Made by a program: the position numbers and the translations under genes. The notes beneath the pieces are model-generated. The model did not search any database and had not been told where the DNA came from. It saw nothing but the letters and a program-made list of their open reading frames with translations. Positions 1-7,101 of a stretch of 64,000 bases of DNA are shown in pieces. Source of the stretch: Orenia metallireducens (GTDB taxonomy: Bacteria; Bacillota; Halanaerobiia; Halobacteroidales; Halobacteroidaceae); NCBI RefSeq assembly GCF_003001995.1, contig NZ_PVNB01000009.1, positions 1-64,000 on the forward strand, given 5' to 3'. Numbering within the stretch: position 1 is the first letter of the stretch; each line of letters begins with the position of its first letter.

Positions 1-233
1 AAGCAAGTGAAAGACTTTTGTAGAGGCTTATTGCCTAGTAACTCGCTATCCATCTTGCTTGCTTAACTTTATTATAACAAACTTTTAGGTAAGAGTAACT
101 CGGAAAAAAGCTGATAAGCTTTTCCGAAAAAGGTTTTAATAATTTTGCTTACTTTTAAAGTAAAAAAGTGTTGCAATAATTCCATTAAACGATATTTTAT
201 CAAAATTTAATAAAAACAGGAGATGAGTTAAAG
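1..233. other. Leading intergenic region with one hairpin
   Basis: No gene is seen here. A stem-loop at 100-127 (TCGGAAAA.AGCT / AGCTTTTCCGA arms) could terminate a gene lying left of the window. The first 62 bases have AAGCAAG at the left and CTTGCTT at the right with a small GGC-TTATT-GCC hairpin between, so the end of a structured RNA is possible but unproven. Confidence 0.4.
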
Positions 234-686
234 GTGCCATATGTAGAAGAGAATATTATGATAGAGAGTACAAGGGATAAAATCTATGAATTGGTTAAGG
301 ACATGGAGTCCTATCCTAAATTTATGCCCGATGTACTTAAGGTAGAGGTAGTAGAGAGGAATAATCACACAACTGTTACAAGATGGGTAACTGATATTGA
401 AGGAAGAAAGCTATGCTGGACAGAAAGAGATTACTTTAATGATGATGAGTATCAGATTATCTATAAACAGTTAAGTGGAGATTTAAAGAAGTTTGAAGGT
501 GAGTGGAGATTAGAAGCTACTAATCAAGGAACAGAGGTTACCTTAACGGTAGACTTTGAATTTGGGATTCCGATGTTAGCTCCCTTGCTAAATCCAATTC
601 TAAAGAAGAAGGTCAGTCAAAATACTATCAATATGTTGACTGCTATTAAGGAGAAAGTAGAGGATGGAGTGGAGAAAATAAGCTGA
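234..686 (+). CDS. SRPBCC (START-like) ligand-binding protein
   Basis: A 150-residue protein that matches the SRPBCC/START fold, in the polyketide cyclase and RatA/COQ10 branch, by its overall pattern. It begins with VEENIMIESTRDKIYELVKD, has the MESYPKFMPDV helix and loop near residues 25-35, antiparallel strands through residue 115, and a long C-terminal helix (residues 120-145). Members bind small hydrophobic ligands in a deep pocket; the ligand here cannot be read from the sequence. The start is GTG, 9 bases after AGGAGAT at 218-224. No signal peptide or membrane segment is seen, so it is probably cytoplasmic. It stands alone, with a terminator right after it. Confidence 0.8.
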   Translation: MPYVEENIMIESTRDKIYELVKDMESYPKFMPDVLKVEVVERNNHTTVTRWVTDIEGRKLCWTERDYFNDDEYQIIYKQLSGDLKKFEGEWRLEATNQGTEVTLTVDFEFGIPMLAPLLNPILKKKVSQNTINMLTAIKEKVEDGVEKIS

Positions 687-709
687 TATAGAAGTAAATA
701 CTATATTAT

Positions 710-756
710 TAAGAGAACTTCCTTGGCTAGTTATATTGCTATGGGGGTTCTTTTTT
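710..756 (+). terminator. Terminator after the SRPBCC gene
   Basis: AAGAGAACTTCC pairs imperfectly with GGGGGTTCTT across a loop, followed by a run of seven T. Confidence 0.6.
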
Positions 757-783
757 TATTATTAATTAATGGTCACTTAAAAC

Positions 784-879
784 TATACTATCGTATAACT
801 TTTGAGATAAAACTTCATAAAGTTTATACTATAGTATAGTCATAAGTGAAAATAGAGCAAAAATTTGTACTATCGTACA
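784..879 (+). promoter_or_regulatory. Promoter with three equally spaced palindromic operators
   Basis: Three 14-bp palindromes lie at 784-797 (TATACTATCGTATA), 825-838 (TATACTATAGTATA, a perfect palindrome) and 866-879 (TGTACTATCGTACA). Their starts are exactly 41 bp apart. A promoter fits the array: -35 TTGAGA at 802-807, a 17-bp spacer, and -10 TATACT at 825-830, so the -10 is the left half of the middle palindrome. This looks like a repressor-controlled promoter driving the double-glycine gene at 975. The regulator is not identified and no DNA-binding protein is encoded next to it. Confidence 0.75.
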
Positions 880-974
880 GTATACAAATAGAAACAATTA
901 TGGTAATATATGATTAGTGCTTCTCGAGGAGTAAAATGTTAATTATATAATTTAAAAGAAAAGGGTGAAAAACT

Positions 975-1286
975 GTGAGAAAATTAAAGTATGTGGAATT
1001 AGAAAATGATGAGTCTATGATGATTAATGGTGGTAATAATGAACTTCATCTAACTTACGAAAGAGAAGATATGGAAGATATGGGTGGCGAGAAAAACGAG
1101 AAGGCTGGTGTTACATTCACACACGAGAATGAGGATGGTAGTAAAGTGGGTATAGGAGTTGAACACAGGAGTGATGAAAATGATAGGATTAAGGCGACAT
1201 ATTCCAAAGGAGGGTTTAAGGCTGAAGCAGCAGCAGATGAAGATGGTAATTGGGCTACAAGAATTATGCATACGATATCTTTTTAG
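975..1286 (+). CDS. Double-glycine leader secreted polypeptide
   Basis: A 103-residue protein whose first 20 residues look like a double-glycine leader: charged start, L9, E8/E10/E13, I17 at -4 and G19-G20 at the cleavage point. Such leaders are cut and exported by C39-peptidase ABC transporters, and one is encoded at 7102-9309. The predicted cargo (residues 21-103) is not bacteriocin-like. It is polar and acidic, has no Cys, and alternates polar and nonpolar residues in short strands (VGIGVEHR, IKATYSKGGFKAEAA, WATRIMHTISF), ending in Phe. The start is GTG after AAGGGTG at 961-967. The promoter at 784-879 and the hairpin at 1339-1370 flank it. Class II microcin-like toxin, signal or matrix protein are all possible; function unknown. 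The leader call is moderate because S14 sits where a hydrophobic residue is usual. Confidence 0.65.
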   Translation: MRKLKYVELENDESMMINGGNNELHLTYEREDMEDMGGEKNEKAGVTFTHENEDGSKVGIGVEHRSDENDRIKATYSKGGFKAEAAADEDGNWATRIMHTISF

Positions 1287-1338
1287 TTTGTATTTAGAGT
1301 AAGCGGGAAGATATATTCATATATTTCATACAAATTAT

Positions 1339-1370
1339 CAACAAGTAGGATGAAATCATCCTACTTGTTG
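1339..1370 (+). promoter_or_regulatory. Intercistronic hairpin between leader-peptide gene and ankyrin gene
   Basis: A perfect 15-bp stem (CAACAAGTAGGATGA / TCATCCTACTTGTTG) with a 2-base loop and no T-run. It could stabilise the upstream mRNA or dampen read-through into the ankyrin gene rather than end transcription outright. Confidence 0.6.
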
Positions 1371-1415
1371 GCTTTGAGTATATAATTAAAAATTATAAAA
1401 GAGAGGAACTTTAAC

Positions 1416-3773
1416 ATGAGAAAAAATTATAAGCAATTAGTAATCATATTATTATTTTTATTATTAACAGGTTGCCAATCAGCCAAGGAGGAAATGCTTG
1501 AAACTGCTCATCCTAACTGGAGCAAAAGTGAAATTAAAAGGGCTATCTTGATGTATGAAAATCACCCTGACTGGTCTGAAAAGAAGATAGAGTTGCTGGT
1601 TAAGCATCCCAATGCCTTCACTGATTTTGTGAATTTTTGCCAAGAAGCAAGCTTTGAAGAGATAAAGATAGCAGTGAATAATGGAGCAGATGTAAATGCA
1701 AAAAGGGATGATGGTGGAACTGCATTAATGATAGCATCTAATGAAGGAAATTTAGAAGTAGCAAAATTTTTAATAAAACAAGGAGCTAAAGTTAATGCTA
1801 CAACAAATAAAGGTCATACAGCATTGATGTTAGCCGCTCAAGAAGGAAGTCTAGAAATAGCACAATCATTAATAGAAGCAGGAGCGGATGTTAATGCTAG
1901 CAATGATGACAGTCTAACAGCATTAATGGCAGCAACTCAGAGAGGAAATTTAGAAGTAGCCAAATTATTAGTAGAAGCAGGAGCAGATGTAAATGCAAAA
2001 AGTGCTGCTGATGGTGGAACTGCTTTAATGTTAGCAGCATATAAAGAAAATATAAAAGTAGCAGAATTTTTAGTAAAAGAAGGAGCAGATGTTAATGTTA
2101 GCGAGAAGGATGGTCTAACTGCTTTAATGGTAGCAGCACATAAAGGAAATATAGAATTAGCAAAATTTTTAGTAAAAGAAGGAGCTAAGGTTAATGTTAG
2201 AAAAAATGATGGTAAAACGGCATTAATAGCAGCAGCTTATAAGGGGAACTTAGAAGTATCTAAATTATTAATAAAAGCAGGAGCAGATGTAAATGCTACA
2301 GATAAAGAGGGATGGACAGCATTAATGTCAGCAGCTCAGGGCGGAAGTTTAGAAGTAGCCAAATTATTGATAGAAGCAGCAACAGATGTTAATGTTAGTG
2401 AGAAGGATGGTCTAACTGCATTAATGGAAGCAGTTGATAAAGGAAATATAGAAGTAGCTAAATTATTGATAGAAATGGGAGCAAATATTAATGCAAAAAA
2501 AGACAGTGGCGATACAGCATTAATGTTAGCCGCTCAAGAAGGGAGTTTAGAAATAGCAGAATTATTAATAGAAGCAGGAGCAGATGTAAATGCTAGAACA
2601 AATGATGGTATAACGGCATTAATGCTAGCATCTAATAAGGGAAATTTAAAAATAGTAAAATTATTAATAGAAGCAGGAGCAGATATAAATGCTACAGATG
2701 GAGAGGGCTGGACAGCATTAATGTCAGCAGTTGATCAAGAAAATATAGAAGTAGCTAAATTATTGATAGAAATGGGAGCAGATGTTAATGTAAAAAGAGC
2801 TGATGGTGGAACTGCTTTAATGTTAGCAGCTAAAGAGGGGAACTTAGAAGTAGTCAAATTAATGGTAAAAGCAGGAGTAGATGTTAATGCTAGAACAAAT
2901 GATGGTATAACGGCATTAATGCAAGCATCTAATAAGGGAAATTTAAAAATAGTAAAATTATTAGTAGAAGCAGGAGCAGATATAAATGCTACAATGAAAG
3001 ATGGATGGACAGCATTAATGGAAGCAAGCAAAGAGGGGAACTTAGAAGTAGCCAAATTTTTGGTAAAAGCAGGAGCAGATATAAATGCTATAATGAAAAA
3101 TGGACGGACAGCACTAATAGAAGTAGCTGATAAGGGGAATTTAGAAATAGTAAAGTTTTTAGTGGCAGAGGGAGCAGATGTTAATGCTATAATGAAAAAT
3201 GGATGGACAGCATTAATGGAAGCATCTCATGGAGGTAATTTAGAAATAGCTAAGTTACTAGTAAAATCAGGAGCAGATGTTAATGCCAAAAGAGATGATG
3301 GTGTAACTGCATTAATGTTAGCAGCTTATAGCCGAAATATAGAAGTATCCAAATTATTAGTAAACAAAGGAGCAGATGTTAATGTTGCAGATAAAGATGG
3401 CTGGACAGCATTAATGTCGGCAACACAGGGAGGAAGCTTAGAAATAGTAAAGCTTATGATAGAAGCAGGAGCAGATGTTAATGGTAGTGAAAAGGATGGT
3501 ATAACTGCTTTAATGGGGGCAGCATATGATGGAAATTTAGAAGTAGCTAAATTTTTAGTGGAAAAAGGAGCAGATGTCAATGCTAAAAATAATGAAGGTG
3601 GAACAGCTATAATGGCAGCAGCATATAATGGGAAGCCAGAGTTGCTAGAATTTTTAATAAAAGCAGGGGCAGATGTAAATGCCACTAAAGATGATGGCAC
3701 TACTGCTCTAGATTTAGCAGAGAAGATGAAAAACTCTGAGGCTATCAAAATATTAAAGCAATATATTGAGTGA
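1416..3773 (+). CDS. Ankyrin-repeat lipoprotein, about 20 repeats
   Basis: A 785-residue lipoprotein. Residues 1-20 form a lipoprotein signal peptide ending in the lipobox LLTGC, with C20 as the lipidated residue. Residues 33-65 hold two related helical units (HPNWSKSEIKRAI and HPDWSEKKIELLV). From about residue 76 to the end run roughly 20 ankyrin repeats of 33 residues (repeat 4 has 34), consensus GADVNAKxxDGxTALMxAA then GNLEVAKLLIEAG, and a C-terminal cap. Ankyrin arrays bind proteins; the partner is unknown. It should be anchored outside the cytoplasmic membrane, or on an outer membrane if the host is diderm. The ATG follows GAGAGGAAC. It shares strand and setting with the double-glycine gene and could be an immunity, receptor or assembly factor; that is inference. 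The repeats are also very similar as DNA. Confidence 0.9.
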   Translation: MRKNYKQLVIILLFLLLTGCQSAKEEMLETAHPNWSKSEIKRAILMYENHPDWSEKKIELLVKHPNAFTDFVNFCQEASFEEIKIAVNNGADVNAKRDDGGTALMIASNEGNLEVAKFLIKQGAKVNATTNKGHTALMLAAQEGSLEIAQSLIEAGADVNASNDDSLTALMAATQRGNLEVAKLLVEAGADVNAKSAADGGTALMLAAYKENIKVAEFLVKEGADVNVSEKDGLTALMVAAHKGNIELAKFLVKEGAKVNVRKNDGKTALIAAAYKGNLEVSKLLIKAGADVNATDKEGWTALMSAAQGGSLEVAKLLIEAATDVNVSEKDGLTALMEAVDKGNIEVAKLLIEMGANINAKKDSGDTALMLAAQEGSLEIAELLIEAGADVNARTNDGITALMLASNKGNLKIVKLLIEAGADINATDGEGWTALMSAVDQENIEVAKLLIEMGADVNVKRADGGTALMLAAKEGNLEVVKLMVKAGVDVNARTNDGITALMQASNKGNLKIVKLLVEAGADINATMKDGWTALMEASKEGNLEVAKFLVKAGADINAIMKNGRTALIEVADKGNLEIVKFLVAEGADVNAIMKNGWTALMEASHGGNLEIAKLLVKSGADVNAKRDDGVTALMLAAYSRNIEVSKLLVNKGADVNVADKDGWTALMSATQGGSLEIVKLMIEAGADVNGSEKDGITALMGAAYDGNLEVAKFLVEKGADVNAKNNEGGTAIMAAAYNGKPELLEFLIKAGADVNATKDDGTTALDLAEKMKNSEAIKILKQYIE

Positions 3774-3784
3774 TTGAGCTAGAT

Positions 3785-3832
3785 AATGTAAAAATTATCA
3801 CAATAGATAGATATTGTGATAATTTTTACATT
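3785..3832. terminator. Long perfect hairpin after the ankyrin gene
   Basis: Twenty-base arms at 3785-3804 and 3813-3832 are perfect reverse complements around an 8-base loop. The right arm carries TTTTT, so it probably acts as a terminator despite lacking a following T-run. Confidence 0.65.
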
Positions 3833-3837
3833 AGTAT

Positions 3838-4266
3838 ACAGTTAACAGTTGACGGTAGTTTACATGAATTTAGACACGTAGGGACAGTTAAGGTCTGTAA
3901 AACCTAAGAAAATTTTTATTTGAACAAAGCAAAAATTGAGCTGAAACTTAGAGCTTTATTAAATTTCAAATAAAGAATCTTATTAATGACAATAGTTAGT
4001 ACTCCGATTGCTAGGTGAGTGGGCTCTGCCACGAAGAGTCTGTTCTTTAGACTCCTAGGTATATTTTCTTTTTGATTAGATTTATCACGAAGGGTTCCCT
4101 ACAGGTTTTTTAATAAAAAACCTTCCGTAATAAATTTAAGAATGAACCCTTAGGTTTGGTTACTTTTTCATCAAGGACGCCCCATGGGAAGTAGTCTTGG
4201 GCTGAAAATGTAACTCGCCATTTAGGCTAAACTATATTTTTCCATTATTTTTTATAATGAGGAGAA
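3838..4266 (+). other. Structured non-coding leader before the transglutaminase gene
   Basis: No open frame is convincing. Several hairpins can be drawn: GAGTCT/AGACTC at 4037-4055, GGTTTTTTA/TAAAAAACC near 4104-4122, and an outer pairing TTTATCACGAAGG / CCTTCCGTAATAAA around it. The TTTATCACG(A/G)AGGGTT motif recurs in repeats at 15.8-16.1 kb and 54.4 kb. The GC-richer block at 4170-4225 (GGACGCCCC ... CTTGGGCT) could be a structured RNA element, but I match it to no known riboswitch. Confidence 0.4.
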
Positions 4267-4272
4267 TTGATT

Positions 4273-6409
4273 ATGTATAAAAACACAAAGATAGTTCTAT
4301 TAATATTAGTGATTCTAATTTTTTTATCTATACATATCGAAGCTAAGAAAAATAATGAATTTAAATTAAACTATCTACTTAAAATAGGTAAACAAACATA
4401 TGGATTTCAGAGATTCGAGATGAATTGTATAATTAATAAGGATGATGAAATAGAATGGATTGTTAGCGGGGAAGAGATATATTTTCTAAGACAGAAAATG
4501 TCAGGGGGAGATTATGTTATAACAGAATACAAAACTAAAATTAAAGCAAGGTTAGCTTCTGATTTTACTCTGCTTGACTATCGGTCAAATACCTTAGAAA
4601 ATGATAAGTTATCTGAGTGCATTCATATGTATTTTAATCAAAATAGTTATATGATCAATATTGTAAATAGAAAAAAAGATAAGAAAAAAGAGCAGGTAAT
4701 TAAGGTAGATAAACCATGTTACTTATATAAGACTTGGATCATTGATAGTTTAGTTCAAAATAACTTGTTAAAAGAAGATAAAGAACTTAAATTTATCAGA
4801 GAAAATTCTATAAATAAATATCTACTTAATTCATTTTATTTAAAAAGATTAACAGTTAAAGATAAGACTAATTTAATATTTCTGGTTAGTGGACAAGGAG
4901 ATAAGATTTTTATTGATAATATTCATAACAGATTAGCAAAAATGTTCTTTAAAGAAAGCAAAGTAACTGTAACTTCAGGAAATATCCATAAAGACAAGAT
5001 TAAAGCATTAGATGTAACTAAATTTTCTATAATTCCAAGTAATGTTTTATTTTTGTATAAGAATAAGTTATCTAGATTAAATTTAAAAGTTAAAATGCCC
5101 TTTGAGGTTGATGATAATAATTACCTTAATTCAACAAGACAATCTTTTAAGGGAAGAGCAGATGAAAAAGGATTTTATGGAGAATTAATTATAAATGCTA
5201 AAGAGTATATTTCAAGCAAAAATATACCTTTTCCATTAAATAAAGTTTGGCAAGGGAATCTTAAACAATATCTTAATTCTACTCCTAATATCGAAGTTAA
5301 TTCTTTAGAAATTAGAAATAAGGCTAAAGAAATAACTGAAGAAATTACAACTACTTGGAATGCATCTAAAGCAATTGCTAAATGGGTATATAAAAATATT
5401 AAATACAAAGATACTCAAGAATTAACAGCTTTAGAAACCTTAAGGAAAGGGTATGGTTTATGTGCTGAAAAAGCATTATTAGTAGTTGCTTTATGTCGTG
5501 CAGTTAATATACCAGCTCGTGTTATACGTGGATTTTCGTATGATCTAAAATATAATGCATTTGTATCCCATGCTTGGATTGAAGTTTATCTTGGTAAAGA
5601 TGGTTGGATACCTTTAGACCCTACTCAAGGGCAGTTCGAGTTTGTAGATGCATCTCATATCGCTTATTTGTTCAATACTGGTAATGGATATATATATAAT
5701 TTTGATAAAGTTCCCGAAATAAAGGTGTTAAATTACTCTCCTGCAAGTGCAGTAGTAGTAAATAGAAAGATAAATTTTTCTGTAGTAGGTGATTTTAATA
5801 AAACTAGAAGTTATATTGTAAAGCAAGATAGTCAAGAAATTGGCAGTTATAAGTCAAAGTTAATTAGAAAGAATAATAAGCCTATATTATTAGAAGAATT
5901 TAATAATAATGAAAAAAATCCTATAAAACTAAATTAGTTTTTAACCAGGCTGGTTATGCTGAGGGTTATACTAAAATTTATCAATTTAAAAGGAAAGATT
6001 ATCTTTTTAATATTAATTATGGAAAAGAAATTAAACTTAAATATAGTGTAGGAAATAATCATGGAAGTAAAGAATTTACTTCAATTGGTGAAGGTATTAT
6101 TCAGATTGATAAAGATTGGTACTCTCAATTGAGTTTGTTATTAGCAAGTATTATAAAAAAATTATCAAATGAAAGTACAAAAGTAAGTACAGTTTTTTTG
6201 TTGAGCTAAATAATGTTGGTGGTAACTTTAATTTTACAAATATGAAATTTGAATTAGTTCCTTCTAAAATAGAATTTGAGAATAAATTTGTAGCAGGGTG
6301 GATTTGTTATTTTGATAATAGAAATGTAAAAGTATATATTACAGACAATGGTTTAATGACTAAGTTTCAAATTGTTAGCAGTAATTTAGTAGTAGAACTA
6401 CAAAAATAG
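4273..6409 (+). pseudogene. Secreted transglutaminase-like protein, two frameshifts
   Basis: The first open part (4273-5937, 554 residues) has an N-terminal signal segment and a transglutaminase-like core with all three catalytic residues: C397 in YGLCAEKA, H433 in SHAWIEVYL and D449 in PLDPTQG. Such enzymes cut or cross-link peptide bonds, often on wall or envelope proteins. Coding does not end at the TAG at 5935. The next frame continues for about 90 residues to 6209, then a third frame runs to TAG at 6407. One base added to the A7 run at 5912-5918 and one to the T7 run at 6193-6199 would restore a 712-residue protein. Both lesions are single-base losses in homopolymers, so sequencing error, recent decay or phase variation are all possible. 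ATG 4273 is preferred over TTG 4267 because GAGGAG (4259-4264) then has normal spacing. Confidence 0.75.
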
Positions 6410-6419
6410 AATGATTTAT

Positions 6420-6441
6420 ATATTTTAAAATTTTAAAATAT
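6420..6441. terminator. 22-bp perfect AT palindrome after the transglutaminase gene
   Basis: ATATTTTAAAA/TTTTAAAATAT is a perfect palindrome ten bases after the restored stop codon. It may act as a weak terminator or lie in the left end of the neighbouring IS200 remnant. Confidence 0.4.
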
Positions 6442-6481
6442 TGTAATAAATCACATGCTATTTATCAAAGAGATGATTAGT

Positions 6482-6894
6482 ATGGTTGACTATAAGAAAA
6501 AAAGTCATGCGATATATGATATAAAGTATAATTTAGCATGGTAACAAAATATAGATACAAGGTTCTTAGTAAAAATATATCAATGAGATTAAGACAATTA
6601 ATAAGACAAAGTTGTGAAGGTAGAAATATTAAAGTAGTTCGAGAAAGCATAGGAAGAGACCATACATTAATATCATGTCTTCCAAGTAAAATAGTTTAAT
6701 ATTTAAAGGGAAGGTCATCAAGATTGATACAGGAAGAATTTCCATATTTAAAAAAGAAATATTAGGGACAGCATTTTTGAGCAAGAGAATATTTTTGTGT
6801 AACAGTAGGAAGTGTAACTGAAGAAACTATAAAGAATTATATTGAAAATCAAGGATTAGAGAATATAGATGATATATTCAAAATAGAAGAATGA
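6482..6894 (+). pseudogene. tnpA: IS200-type TnpA transposase remnant
   Basis: Reading through the lesions gives a recognisable IS200/IS605 Y1 transposase: MVDYKKKSHAIYDIKYNLAW, then TKYRYKVLSKNI, YLKGRSSRLIQEEF, KKKY-GQHF-AREYF and a C-terminal YIENQ with the usual catalytic Tyr. The damage is extensive: a frameshift near 6540, a deletion in the DHxHLLV region that removes the metal-binding HUH histidine pair, a stop in SKIV-YLKGR, and two Trp codons turned to stops (before GQHF and before ARE). It cannot make active enzyme. It sits between the transglutaminase and exporter genes and marks the island as mobile-element territory. The ends were not mapped; the palindromic stretch at 6940-6995 may be part of the right end. 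Confidence 0.85.
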
Positions 6895-7101
6895 GTATAG
6901 TCATTAGTTTATAGATAGCTTTATTTATAGTCCATTAGCGAGATTTGGGCTAAATGCGATTTTTAGGCGGTAGCCGTTAAATTTATCCATGGATTAATAC
7001 CAATAAAAGCTTAAAAATGAACTAAATAATAACTTTAAAATTTATAATCACCAAATATGCTGTCGGACTAAATTAATTATTAAATTAATGGGTGATGAAC
7101 A
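6895..7101 (+). other. Spacer between IS200 remnant and exporter
   Basis: No gene seen. The stretch near 6935-6995 is more GC-rich and structured than its surroundings (GGGCTAAATGCGA ... GGCGGTAGCCG) and may be the right end of the IS200 remnant. GGGTGAT at 7090-7096 serves the exporter start. Confidence 0.4.

Noticed and set aside
1050-1271. Minus-strand open frame opposite the double-glycine gene
   Set aside because: It is the mirror of a well-supported gene, with no ribosome binding site; Cys- and Ile-rich composition is an antisense artefact.
975-1286. Lantibiotic or sactipeptide precursor
   Set aside because: The cargo lacks Cys and no modification enzyme is encoded nearby.
2735-3748. 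Minus-strand open frames opposite the ankyrin repeats
   Set aside because: Periodic antisense frames arise from the 99-bp repeat unit; no start signals are seen.
1685-3760. Non-coding satellite DNA
   Set aside because: The 99-bp periodicity is fully explained by 33-residue ankyrin repeats in one open frame.
4170-4230. Cyclic-di-GMP or cobalamin riboswitch
   Set aside because: The expected conserved cores are not present, although the block is structured.
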